Positions 48,721 to 61,539 of a DNA stretch of 64,000 bases are shown one piece after another. The stretch covers positions 33,969,280 to 34,033,279 of the forward strand of contig CM035173.1 in the NCBI GenBank assembly GCA_020205615.1, given 5' to 3'. The notes under the pieces were generated by a model. The model was not told the DNA's origin and searched no databases. It was given only the letters and a program-made list of their open reading frames with translations. This DNA comes from Panax quinquefolius (Eukaryota; Streptophyta; Magnoliopsida; Apiales; Araliaceae). Within the stretch, counting starts at the first letter, position 1. Each line of letters starts with the position of its first letter. A program made the position numbers and the translations under genes.

Positions 48721-50755
48721 TATTCTTGTTGTTATTGATTTTTCCTGACGTATTTCTGAAGAATTTCTTGGCTTACTCCCAAAGCCTGATATTAAATTTT
48801 GTATCGACTTTGAACCCGGTACAAAACTCATTTCTAAAATCTCATATCGAATGGCTCTATTGATCTTCGAGAGTTAAAATTCAACTATAGAATTTGGTAC
48901 TGAGCCTTTATCTTGTGACTTCCTTTGTGGAATTCACCTAAGCAGAACTCTCCGTAGGGACGTCGTATTCGTGCGATAGTAAAGCGATAGGTGTCATTGT
49001 GACGTCTTATCCAAGATTGGGATATGAGTCACGATTGAGAGCAACTAAGTCGATTATCGAAAGACGTAGCTTTGAAGCTTAGTTGGTTATTATCGGAGAA
49101 TCATTGAAGGATATTCTCGAATCGCTATTCCATTAACGCAATTGACTTCGTAGAGATACAAAATTTGAATGGAAGCGAGGAATGTGGGAAGAGCTTGAAG
49201 AACTCAAGAGAGACTCATTTCAAAGACATGTTACGATCACGCCATCTGGAAAAGCTGAGCGTGGTAGGCGACGCGATGAGTAGAAGATTATATGCGAGGA
49301 ACGAGTGCGATGATGTCAAGTATATGCGACAGAGCCAACTTTAATAGAAAAGTTAAGGTTGCTCGAGCCATGGGCGGAGTTGATGCGTATGAAGAAGAAA
49401 GTACAAGAAGGAGCTATTTAAGGCGAGAATTGATGAAGAAGGAATACTTGAGTCCACTCTCAGACTTTGTGTTCTAACGACTACGATTTGAAGTACAAGA
49501 TTATGATGGAGGTGCACAATCGCCATTTGCAATCCATCCGGAAGTACTAAAATGTATCGTGATCTTCACATACATTTTGGTGGAACAATATGAAAGAGAG
49601 ATTGCAAAGTTTATCTCGATGTGTTTAACTTGCTAACGTGTAAAGGCGGAGCATCTTGTACCTAAGGGTCCGTTGCAACCACTTGAGATTAGGAATGGAA
49701 GTGGGAACACATTACTATGGATTTCGTTACGGGTCTTCCTGCGGTTTTCAAGGCATCAATGCTATTTGGGTTATTGTTGATAGATTAACCAAGTCTACTC
49801 ATTTCTTACCGATACGAGAGACTTATTCCCTTGAACGTCTTTCTCGTATGTACGTAAATGCGATTGTGAGATTGCATGGCATGCCAGTATCCATAGTTTT
49901 GGGTTAGTTTGTAGAAAGCTATGGGCACGAATTTACGATTCAGTTTAGCATACCATCCTCAAACGGATGGGCAATCAGAAAGGACTACTCAAACTCTTGA
50001 AGTTATATTAAAACTCTGTGTCCTAGATTTCAAAGGAAGTTGGGATAAGTACTTGCCATTAGTGGAATTCTCATACAACAATAGTTATTAAACAAATATA
50101 GGCATGGTTCCATTCGAAGCTTTATATGGACGAAAATGTCGTTCTCTAATATGTTGGGATGAGGTGGGTGAAGCAACATTGTTGGGACCCGAAGTTAAGT
50201 CTACGTCGACTAATGATTCGATTAGCGATACAAAGCGATACAAGATCGAAAAAAAGAGTTATGCGGATCTTCATCGAAAGGAGGTGGAATTTAATGTAGG
50301 GGATCATGTATTGTTGCGAGTTGCTCCATGGAAGGGAGTTACAAGATTTGGGGAGAGAGGAAAGCTCAATCCACGATTTATCGATCCATTTCAAATTCTT
50401 GACCGAGTAGGAAATGTAGCCTATAGACTTGCGTTACCTCCGAGTATGTCTCGTGTTCATAATGTGTTTCACATATCTGTACTTCGTAAATATGTGAAAG
50501 ACCCGAACCACGTTATTGAGTTAGAACCGGACGAGATAGCCAAAGACTTAATGTATGAGGAGGTACTATCGAGATCTTGGATAGGAAGGAGCATGTCCCT
50601 ACGAAAGAAAGGTTATACCACAAGTTAAAGTTTTGTGGAGGAATCATGCTATAGAGGAAATGACACGGGAATTGGAAGCGGAAATGAAAGCGAGGTATCC
50701 TCACCTTTTTGAAACACACAGTACGTCACGTCAATTTGAGGACGAAATTTCATAA
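48720..50755 (+). pseudogene. Element D pol remnant lacking the RT core and RNase H
   Basis: It has the RT start (DFSxVFxEEFLGLLPKPDIKF, near 48735-48810) and then loses the RT palm between about 48885 and 49060; the unrelated filler TTTGGTACTGAGCC to GATATGAGTCACG is the same as in element A. RNase H is lost between about 49225 and 49240, again as in A. Integrase follows: [20 protein letters not shown] (from about 49752), a core missing the VSDRDPRF segment (about 49900), and a 174-residue open stretch 50104-50625 with FEALYGRKCRS, FNVGDHVLLRVAPWKGVTRF and AYRLALPPSMSRVHNVFHIS. Confidence 0.87.
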
Positions 50756-50765
50756 GGAGGGAGGT

Positions 50766-53550
50766 TATAAGACCACGAAATTTTTAAATAAAAGGAATTT
50801 CCTTTATTTATTATTTTGAAATAGTAAGGGTTGATTTGATTAATGTGGATAGTTAAGGGTTAAATATGCAAATATTTTAAATTAAGTAAAGTGGTTATAA
50901 AATATTCATTATCGATGAGAGAATATTCATTTGGTCGTGGAATATTAAATCGCTGTCGGGGAATATTAAAATGATTTGTAGCGACCATGTGTGGGCCCCA
51001 TAACGGAAAGTGATTGGATGAAGAAAGCGACAAATATAAGTTGTTTTTAAATAGCAGGCGTAGTTATTACAGATTATCTTGTTGGAATACCCGGTGGTTA
51101 AAACACACTAATACGTCGTTGTTGAGCAAAGTAGCAAGCGGCATTGCACCAATTATTGATTCTTACGTGAAGGCTTTACTCAATAATTATTATATAATTC
51201 TTGCTTGATATTTTATTTTATTGAGTTAATAATTCTTTGCGTTGATATTTTATATTATTGTTGTTTGATAATTGTCATTACACAAGATCTTTCATTATCG
51301 AAGCAATAATTCATATTATCTGAATAATATTATTAGATAACATTATTGGCAATGTCTAGAAAGTTCGCATACAGGAGAGGTTTGGTCACCTAATCAAGGC
51401 GCCATGTAAGAAGAAATTCTTGTTGAAAGCCCTCTTTTCTGAGGCGCACGGTTGTCAATATTGTGATTACGTAATATTATTTGTGAATAATTAATTATTG
51501 ATTTATATGATGAGGAAAATATTGATTTTATGTGGATATAGATGGAGAAAATTTTATGATGACAATTGTTGAAAATTGAAATTTTATCTTTTACGATAAA
51601 ATAATTCATTTAAATATATTATTATATTTTAATAATATAATAATGGTGATATTTTTACAACGAATGTGGGATATATGAGTATACGAGGAGGAAGAGTATT
51701 TTTGTTGCAATAAATGTTTAAAACATGTTAAACATATGTCTAATTGGACCCCATTTATTGGTCGAAATTTGATTATAGCACGTAAAATCGCCTGGTTTGT
51801 GGATTTCGGTCAATTTCTATTTGGAATTTGGAAAAACTTTCTTCTGTAAAGTTGTAGAGAATTGAATTTCCTATAAAAACTCATGAGATTCGAATTTTCT
51901 GATGAAAGGGCTATTTATTATGAATTATTGAAGTTCGGAAGCTCAAAATAATTAATTTTGTAAGTTTTAATTATTTATTTTATGAAAAACGTTTTTATCA
52001 TTTCTTTCTAGAAGGTGGCATGTGGGAAATGCTAGGATCTGAATTCTAAGGTTGGCGTATGAATTTGATATATATATATATATATATATTAATTTATTAA
52101 ATTTTACCTTTGGTGTTCTAAGCATTTTCCTATAAATAAGGTGCTTAGGTTAGAATTGAAAATCACAATTTAAATCAAGTTTTCTCTCTATATTATCGGC
52201 GTATTCTTGTGAGTATTTTGAGTATACTTTGAGTATTGCTATACTTGCAAGTCAAGTCATGCTTTATATCGGTGTTTAATTTAAATCTTAATCTTTCGAG
52301 GTAAAGGGATATTATTTTTTTCAGTAATGATATTATTTCTTCAATATCATTATCTTTGAAATGTTGATCTGAAGTTTTTATCAAATTTGGAACTTTTTTC
52401 ATGTCGGGGTTACTATTTATGGGTTACTTATTCATGAGTTACTATTCACGAGTTCTTATTTATGAATTCTTATTCACGAGTACTATTCTTCAAGCGTGAA
52501 GATGTTTTTGTGGAATTTCTATCTTTTGGTGTTTGAGTTACTATTCACGATATCTACGGTATTATTCAATAGAAAAATAAAATTTCTTCTTTTCGTCTAA
52601 AACATCTATTGCGGATACTAGCTTTGATTGTATCCATGTTTTTGATCATTCTTGAATTTTACACCACTATGATTATTTTTGAGGTATTTTTGGGCGTGGA
52701 TAAAACCAAGTACGAATCCTTAATCCTTAATCCTTGTCATTTTGTTTCTTTGGATTCGTTTCTTTAAAAATATTTTTCATCATCCTCACTCTTAAATGAT
52801 GATATTATTGAATATCTTTGGCCCAGTAGTCTGAAGATGAATGATTCTGAAGAATATCTTTGGCTGTAGTGCAAAGATGAGCAGTGTTGAGATGAACATG
52901 GCCAGATTGATTAATATCTTTGGCACGTAGTGCAAAGATGAGCAGTGTTTAAATGAACATGATTAGTGATGAATATCTTTGGCTCGTGAGTGCAAAGATG
53001 AATATTTGATTCGGATGCATATTGATTGATGTTACGGGGATAAAATATTGATGATGGATTTATTAAATTCATAGATTATAGTAGATTTCATTCTCTACGT
53101 AACTCTTCTATGAATTATTATTTCAGCTGCGAATATTGATCCGAAACTTGTTGTCTATTGTATTCTATCGATTTTTCCTCGTTGAAGACTAACAATAATT
53201 TGTTGTATATTATCTTAGTCATGTAATATTCTTTCTTGGGCTAGTTGAGCTCACCCTTTTCCTTGTTGTTCCATTTTTCTTCTCGGGAGGCGAGAATGTA
53301 AAGCGAGTCTTAGTCGGGTATGGAATGAAGGTTCTAGAGAGAGTTGTTTAGTAGTCCTCACCATTTTGTAAAATAATGAATCAATAATTATGATGGGGAT
53401 TTTTTGCGTGTGGATATTGTCTAGATGGCAATATCGTATTTAAACTCAAAGTTTATATGTTGTAATAATAAAGTTGTAGTTATTTCTGTACCATATATTT
53501 GGCGACTCGTAATGGGTTGGATGGAATGGACCTATTTTGGGGGCGTCACA
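50766..53550 (+). repeat. Element D 3' LTR
   Basis: It begins TATAAGACCACG (consensus TGTAAGACCCCG) after a purine tract AAGGAGGGAGGT, and ends GGGGGCGTCACA at 53550. The 5-bp duplication ATTGT follows at 53551-53555. TATA box at 52131; (AT)n tract at 52068-52088; hairpin units at 52808-53005. Confidence 0.92.
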
Positions 53551-53555
53551 ATTGT

Positions 53556-54356
53556 CATCATCCTCATGCTTATATTGTGATGAAAGTCATCTTTGGCTTA
53601 CGTGCATAGATGGACTTGGTATGATTATGACCAGAGATTAATCGGTATAATCATGACCTGTAATGTTATAAATGATGTGGTAAAAGTCCACGATAGCTTT
53701 GTAGTGCATTGATGGACGATTTTGGTATGATTATGACCGAGGATTATTCAGGTATAGTTATGACCATTAATGATTTAATGAATATCCTCGGCCGTCAGTA
53801 AAGGGATGACTCGATGATGTGATTTATTTATTAAGTTCGAGTCTCAACGATAAAAATTGATGAAAACATTTTAAAGCATAGAAGATAGTAGATATCATGC
53901 CTACTTAACTCTTAATGGATTGCTTATTCATTGCAGCTTAAACTTGATGTCTATTGTATTTTATCGGTTTAACATTGTTGAAGACTAATGATAATTTATT
54001 CTACATTATCTTAGTCATAATATTTTCTTCTTGGGCTAGTTGAGCTCACCCTTTACGTCACTTTATTCTCTTGAAATGAGAACGTGGCAAAAGGACTAAT
54101 CGGGGAATGGAGTGACGGTCCGGATGATAAGATTAGTAGTCTCCTCACTATTACATTAAATAGTGTGACAATAAATATAATGAGGACTCCATTGAGTGTG
54201 GATATTGTCTAGATGACAATATTCTTATTAAAACTCTTAGATTATGTTTTGTTAAGTATTTTACACACATTTGTATAATTAAGTTGTATTTGAATTTTGT
54301 ACCATGTATTTGGCGACTCAAGATGGGTGATGTATACCTATTTTGGGGGCGTCACA
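53556..54356 (+). repeat. Element C 3' LTR, second part
   Basis: It continues C's LTR with CATCATCCTCATGCTTATATTG, matching 32350 onward, to GGGGGCGTCACA at 54356. The duplication CCTTA follows. Together with 41773-43931 it makes about 2.96 kb, the size of the 5' LTR. Confidence 0.92.
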
Positions 54357-54872
54357 CCTTAACTGAGTATAAACACTTTAACATTGTCCACAATATATTG
54401 TCAAAATATATTGCTCAGTACCAAAAACATAATAAGTAGATATTTGTTCAAACAACATTGACAATAATTACAAGATAAGTCTAATGGTCAATTTCATAAA
54501 CAACCATAGCAATAAGAAGTTCAGTTATCTCCACTACCATTAGGTGGCGTTCCTTGTGAGTTGCTTGCAATTCTACTCCTACCCATCCTTTCATCCCTAT
54601 CTGCCATAAGTCGTGTGGTGGTGATGCAACTTCTACCCCTTCATTGCGATCTTGGAGGTCTGAAAGGCATATTGGAAATGTTAATAAGGTCACCATCATC
54701 TGTGTGGTTGATTTTTCTACTGCCAATTGAAGTTGATGAAAGTAGTATGCACACAAGCCAATTATGTTTGATGATAAAGCATATACTTTGTAACAATCTT
54801 ATTCATTTATTAATAAAAAGTATTAATTTATTAAAGGCTTTTAATTATCTACATGACATTTGTTTTTATAAT
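54357..54872. other. Continuation of element C's target site, unassigned
   Basis: It starts with the second CCTTA and should have been contiguous with 30208. A 91-codon frame on the minus strand (54756-54481) and a 105-codon frame on the plus strand overlap. Neither matches a family I recognise, though another minus frame reads GRSRIASNSQGTPPNGSGDN before a stop, which looks like a coding tail. No function is assigned. Confidence 0.4.
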
Positions 54873-54873
54873 A

Positions 54874-56608
54874 TGTGATAAACCCATAGTTTTAAGCAAT
54901 GCTTTTAGAATAATGATGATGATCATTCTAATGAGATCTAAATTCTTTGAAAGCTTAAAACTAAAATAGTTCCCAATCGTTGGATTACTAAATTGGGGAT
55001 TAGTGAATCAGGATAGATTGGTACGTCGTTAACTTGCTCATTGGATGAGGATGATTGATCTCATGATCATTTGTGTGGAGACACTAAAGCAAGTATGTAG
55101 GTGCTTATTAGAGAATAAGTTCACTTTGAGCGTGGCTCAGCAAGGAATACTTAATGGAGTTTTATTTGCTGTCGATAGGAATTCTGTAGTGATATAGTAA
55201 TCAAGTAATCCTTGGACTTGAGATCATCATAGTATCTTGTGTATGATGAGTTATACTTTGACTTATTCCTTAAGACCCTTAGGGTATATCAAAGGGTATG
55301 CTTGGGTATAATAAGTTATGCATGGAGATAATGTATGATCGATAAAGAATCTACCACTTCTAATAAAAGAAGAGAAATGTCCTATGTGATTCGATAAATG
55401 ACAACCCGGTGAGTCTTGGGTTGGCGAGGAATGAAATTAGAAAGGAGTTTCTAATTTGCATTATTTGAGTTGTACATTTAAGGATCGAAATACATATAAT
55501 TAAATAAAATAAGACTTGTGATGAATTCCATGTCTTATATTTAATTGGGACATTGTATGGTGGAAGGATTGAATTGTCAGTAACTATTTACTTAAAGGTT
55601 CTTTAATGATTAATGTTGAAATCTATATTATCACGGAAAGTGGATTTGATCGTAGGGAGGCTTATCCCTATTGTAGAATAAATATTATTTATTTAAATAA
55701 ATTAATTGTTTAATTTATTTATTTAAATAAGATTAGAATTGTTCTAATTGATTTATTCATAAGGTTTAATATGGAGAACCTAAAGGGTCAAGCACCATAA
55801 AAGGAAGAATAATTATTTAAGAAGTTAATGGCATAATTGTAATAATATGTTATGTATATTTAATTTAATCTATGGTGATAGAATAAATTAAATAGCTTAA
55901 TATTATTATTTAATATTTTAGAAATATTAAATATAAATTAATAAGAGGAGTCTTATTAATATTATTACAATTATTATTATTATTTTAATTTCTAAAAGAG
56001 TTTAGGAATTAATTTAATATAAGTACTCTCATTTATTCCTAATTGGATTAGGAAGGAAAATTAGTTAAAGGAGATTAATTAATTATCCTAATTAGATTAG
56101 GGAGCTTAATTAATTAAAGAATTTAATTAAATAAAACCCAATTCCTTAATTGTTAGGTGGGTTGCCCACATCTATAAATAAGAGGAGTCTTATTATGGGT
56201 GATGGGGTTGTTGACTTTTTTCAACATCGTAATAATTCCAATTTGTTGGAAATCGCCCTTTTTATATAGAGATAGAAAAACTAGGGTTTGAGCAATACCC
56301 CTTCTTCTTAAATTTTCTTCTTCCTTGGTGGATCACCAGAGAGGCCAAACATATGGGTGACTAACGTTGATCAAAGGAATGAACAAAACCCCGGTGGATT
56401 GAGTTGAGCGAAAGGATTTGGAGGTGAACTTGTACACGAGAAGCTTCGATCTTGAGGTATGATTTTATTCTTTATCTTTTTCGTTTAATTAATAATTGTG
56501 CATAAAGGGTGATCGGGGTATATGGTTTGTAAATTTTTAAACTCGATTTTATCTCGTTTTCGCTTAATTATGCAATTTGATTGCATGGCATGAATATTAC
56601 AAAATAAC
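54874..56608 (+). repeat. Probable copia-type LTR (about 1.7 kb)
   Basis: Sequence from about TGTGATAAACCC to TATTACAAAATAAC with a TATA-like CTATAAATAAGAGG (56171-56184) and a leader ending before GGTGGCATCGTGAGCC (56609-56624), which resembles the tRNA-Met primer site GTGGTATCAGAGCC. No partner LTR or coding region is in the window. The left end is approximate. Confidence 0.5.
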
Positions 56609-56816
56609 GGTGGCATCGTGAGCCGAACCTTTAATTTGAATTATTAATTATTTTAATTTGATATTATATTGATATGTGTTTAGAACAATTTAATTGGGCA
56701 TAATTTTATTGTATAAAATTTAATAAAAAAAAAAGGGACCGAATTTTTTTTAAAGCAACAGGACATGCACGGAAATCGAAGCATGTTAACAAGTTTAAAA
56801 AAAAAAAAATGGATTC
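56609..56816 (+). other. Primer-site region and short internal piece of the same copia-type element
   Basis: The primer-like site is followed by AT-rich leader sequence without an ORF, cut off at 56817 by the LTR of element E. This indicates that E is inserted in this element. Confidence 0.45.
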
Positions 56817-59208
56817 TGTGACGCCCCCAAAATTAGGTATACGTCACCCATCTTGGGTCGCCACTTACATGGTACATAAATTCAAATACAACTTACTAAT
56901 ATAACTGTCGTGTACAATACGACATAAACTGTGAGTTTGAATACAAATATTGTCTACTAGATATTATACAAACTCAAAAGGAGTCCTCATTACAACTATT
57001 ATCACACTATTTCACAGAATAGTGAGGACTACTAATGCTATCCTCTGGACCATTACTTCGTTCCCCGACTCGTCCCAGCTATGTTCTCATTTCCTGAAGA
57101 GAACAGTGAAAGAAAAAGGTGAGCTCAACTAGCCCGATGAAATATTATGACTAAGATAATGCGAGAATAAATTATCATTAGCCTTCAATGATGTTAAGCG
57201 ATAAAATACAATAGACAACGGTTTAGCTGCGGCCGGAATAAACAATCCATTAAAAAAGTCAAGTAGAGAATAAAGTCTACTATCTTTTAGGTTTAAAAGG
57301 TTTTCATCAATTTTTTATCGGCTGAGACTCGACTTTAATAAATAAACCACCACATCTAATCATCCTGTACCACGGTCGAGGATTTTCATCAAATTATCAA
57401 TGGTTATGACTATCTAGAATCACCCCTGGTCATAATCATACCAAAAACTATCCATCATTTGCATTACAGCCTTTGAGGACTTTTATCACATCATTTATAT
57501 CAAGCCGTGATTATCTCTAAGAATGATCCTGGTCATAATCATACTAAGTTTCATCTATGCACGTAAGCGAAGATAACATAATATAACATGAGGGATGATG
57601 ACAATGACATAATAATTCAATAAAACAAGTTCAAGAATTAATTTAATCGGGAATTAATAACGTCAAATTGTCAACATAATCTTTGTTTTATAGAGTAAAA
57701 TTCAAGAATGATCGGAAGAATATTTCCATGAAAGATCTTTGGATGAAACGCAAATATCGAGATATTCTACTAATTTCATGGAGTATAGAAGTCAAAGTTT
57801 TAACCATTTGGGTATAATAAAGAATGGAATAACAAAAGAAATCACCGTGCATGCGGTGCTTAGCATAGGCGAGTTATTCAATGAGAATAATAATAACGGA
57901 ACCGGTCGGTGAAATTCACCGCAAGCGAGGATGATCAACAGAATAAATAAATCCGGATGAATAATAAACAATGGAACCAGTCAGAATGATAAAGGTGTAA
58001 AACACGGTGGATATTCAGCGAGGATATTCCAGCAGAATAATAAAGAATGGAACCCGGTCGGGTGTAAAACAACAGAGAAGATCACCAAGAATAGGGGATG
58101 TCACCCAGTATATATTAAGCGTGTCTGAGTTATTCAAGGAGAATAAATAAGAATGGAATAACATAAGGATTTCACCAAGTATAGGGTATCTGGCATATAC
58201 GAGGTTATGTATAGGGTATACCACTTTTACTGAGTTATTCAAGCGAGAATAATAATGAATGGAATAATGAAGTTCTCTTCATGAATCTGAAGAATAACAC
58301 CCGCTACAGTACAACAAATAATACCCCTTACTAGTAAAAAACTGAATATAGAAGTAGTGAAGTAGCGAGAATACTCTTCTTCTTTCTATAATTTTCTCTC
58401 TATAAGCTTCTCTCTATAATTTCTCTCTCTAGAGTTTCAATGAATTAAGTAAAAGAAAATAATGAAGGAATGAGCTTATTTATAGGAAAATGGAATGCGT
58501 AGTAACTAATCCATGAGCGGTCCGATTGATTTACTTTAATCGACGGTCCATATTTAAAGAAAAATCTTTTAAATAAAATATAATATATTCTATTTATATA
58601 AAAAACATTTTACTATGCAAACCTTATGCAATCTTATGCAAAACCTTTATGAAAACCTTATGCGTAATAAAATATAATATATTACATTTATAGAATAACT
58701 TTAATAAAGTATTCTATTTTATATAAAAGATGTTTACATTTTATTACGTTAATAATCTGAATAAAACAAAAGCGTCATTATCATTATAATAATTTATATT
58801 ATTAATCGTGATAATGGAATCAAGTGGTGACTTCTCGCATAAGCATCGATAATCAATCTGGTGTCTTCTTATGCGACTACTACGTATTCTTGTACTTTTT
58901 TGAAGGGTAGTTCAAGCGATATCAGCGGTAAAACTTCGCCGTTATTTCAATAAAATATTTTTTGTCGTTTTCTCGATCAAATGATAATTACATTATTGGG
59001 GTCCACTGATGATTGAGTAGTTATGCGAATATTCCTGCTAAGCCAGAATATTCCACAGAACCAATCGAATATAATATAACCACTTGCATACTTTTGCAAA
59101 ATTTATAAATACTACCCATAACTATAATATTATCTCAAATTCACACTATAATATTAAAAATTATTTTGACTAAATTTAAATCTTTATTGATAAAATCGGG
59201 GTCTCTGA
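56817..59208 (-). repeat. Element E 3' LTR (reverse strand)
   Basis: It begins TGTGACGCCCCC and ends GGGGTCTCTGA on the plus strand. The adjoining TCTCCCCTCCTT is the complement of a polypurine tract (AAGGAGGGGAGA), so this is the 3' LTR of a minus-strand element. It carries the paired-arm tandem array of the C subfamily (about 57820-58270) and a TATA box on the minus strand near 58480. Confidence 0.85.
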
Positions 59209-59300
59209 TCTCCCCTCCTTATGGAATTTAGCCCTCGAAATTAGGGTGCGATATACTGGTATGATAAAGAGGTGAGGATACCTTGAATACCTTTATCGTT
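59209..59300 (-). pseudogene. Element E integrase tail
   Basis: On the minus strand this reads AAGGTATCCTCACCTCTT, then GCACCCTAATTTCGAGG, equal to the RYPHLF to HPNFED end of the C integrase, next to the polypurine tract. Upstream integrase, RNase H and RT are missing and LTR-like DNA follows. Confidence 0.75.
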
Positions 59301-61530
59301 GAAAATATTAAATTCATCTTTGCAATCAGGCGAAGATATTCATTAACAATTCATATTCATTGCCAAAGATATTTATTAACAATTCATCTTTGCACTACGG
59401 GGCCAAAGATATATAATTTGTAAAACCAATAATCTTGAGACTCGACAATAGTATCACGACCATGAATTATCCATGCACTTCTTGGCTAAGGATATTCGTG
59501 TTTTCAATTCTGATTATGATTATAAGAATAATCCAGTGGTCATAATCATACCAAGTCTATCAATACACTTCTGACGAAGATGACTTTTACCACATCCATG
59601 AATTAATATTTCATTCTTTGAGACTCATTTCGATTATTAATCCATATCATCGAATCATCCACCGCACTCTGGGCGAGGATATTCATTAGTATCACGACCA
59701 CGAATTATCCCATGCACTACGGCGAAGATAATCGTGTATTCATTAGTATCACGACCACAAATTATCCATACCACTTCTGACCGAAGATAATCGTGTATTC
59801 ATTAGTATCACGACCACAAATTATCCATACTTCTGACGAAGATAATCGTGTATTCATTAGTATCACGACCACAAATTATCCATACTACTATTGAAGATAA
59901 TCGTGTATTCATTAGTATCACGACCATTAAATTATCCATACACTACGTACCTAAAGATAATCGTGTATTCATTAGTATCACGACCACAAATTATCCATGC
60001 ACTACGGCCAAAGATAATTGTGTATTCATTAGTATCACGACCACAAATTATCCATACTACTAACCGAAGATAATTGTGTATTCATTAGTATCACGACCAC
60101 AAATTATCCATGTAAGATAACTACGGACGAAGATAATTGTGTATTCATTAGTATCCGACCACAAATTATCCATGCACTACTGACCAAAGATAATTGTGTG
60201 TATTCAATTCTGGTTATGATTATAAGAATAATCCGTGGTCATAATCATACCAAGTCCATCTATGCTACGTGCCACGAGATGACTTTCAACGTAATATAAA
60301 CATGAGGATAATGATATAAAGAATCAATCGAATGAGATAAAGGATAAATATTAAACATTTATAATATAATTTATCCGAGTTCAAGAATATCCCCATGTTA
60401 TCAATCACTTAATAATCTCATAATCTAATAACATTAATATTTTAATAATATTTTAATCACTTCTTAAATTTATAAACAATTTATCTCAATTGTTTACGCT
60501 TTACCATATAATGCATTTAATCATTCAAAATGCCATACTCATAAAATATCATCACCAATTATCAAATCCCTCATCAAAAAAAATATGCATATACTCTATA
60601 TAGGATTCTCTAGCCATAAAATCTTATTTTCAACTTTGTTACTTCACATAACATATTTAACTCATATGTTAAATAACTAAACTATTTTCATAAAAATACA
60701 AATTAGTCCCAAAAATATTTCTTTTCTGGGATTTAGCATAATATAGTCCCATAATGAAAATATATTTTTCTCGGAATTTTAAAATTCATTTACTATTTTC
60801 AAAAATCAATTTCTAATTAATTCTTAAGAAATTAGCTACCTCAAGTTTAACTCCAAAAATTCCCAAATCTTGGCAAGGACCTTACACATATTAACGTGAG
60901 CTTCTAGTTTAAATTTCATGGTCATCGGAGTTATAGAACTCAGGTTATAGCATTTTTTAAATCGGAAAAACCTAAATATTGAAATAGTCATAACTTGCTC
61001 ATTTTAAGTTAGAATGAGCTCATTTTGAACAGGAGGTACTTTATACCATATACCTTCATGTCCCAAAAAGGCCAGAATTTTTCTCATAATTTAAGTGGCC
61101 GAAACAGTCCCTTAAAGTTTTCTGGGCAGTAGCATTTTCGAAATTTACAGCTTTGGCCTCCTTTGCTAAAATCAGTCCACACAAAAATCTACAACACCTT
61201 TTCCAGTAATTCCACTTGGATTAGTTAGGTAACTCATAGATCTAACTCTAGGTCTTGACCACATTCAAAAATTCAAAAATATAATAGGAGATATGGTCAA
61301 TTGAATTTCATATTACGTTTTCACCAAAATCGATTTTCAACTCTTTGTGATTTCTAAGAAACTTTCATGTTTTCACATAATAACCACATAACTCATCATA
61401 ACACTTACTAATACTTCATATACCCATGATTTTCATTAGTCCAATGCTTTTATTATGACTTTCATCATAAACCACGTAAAGCTATTCATTTTAGTTGAAG
61501 AAATATTTGAGGTTTAAGAAATGGGTTTTA
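59301..61530 (-). repeat. LTR-like fragment inside element E
   Basis: Reverse-strand sequence that resembles the solo LTR at 36985-40840: hairpin-type CATCTTTGCACTAC units (59320-59410) and the shared block AATCACTTAATAATCTCATAATCTAAT (60405 here, 38698 there). It contains the minisatellite at 59681-60196. The part from about 60840 onward (CGGAGTTATAGAACTC region) is non-coding and was not assigned. Neither LTR terminus is present. Confidence 0.6.
59681..60196. repeat. Minisatellite, nine units of about 57 bp
   Basis: The unit contains ATTCATTAGTATCACGACCA, then CAAATTATCCATGCACTAC, then GAAGATAATCGTGT. The first block is almost unchanged in all nine copies, while the short segment before AAGATAAT differs in nearly every copy. 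Short frames read from it (repeated VFISITT) are artefacts of the repeat. Confidence 0.9.
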
Positions 61531-61539
61531 TCTTTGGGG

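Noticed and set aside
54481..54878. Overlapping 91- and 105-codon frames on opposite strands as a gene
   Set aside because: No recognisable domain, no splice logic and no upstream signal; kept only as unassigned target-site sequence.
59848..60073. Two overlapping 60-71-codon frames with repeated VFISITT and VYSLVSR peptides
   Set aside because: They are products of the minisatellite read in two frames; no start context or conservation supports a protein.
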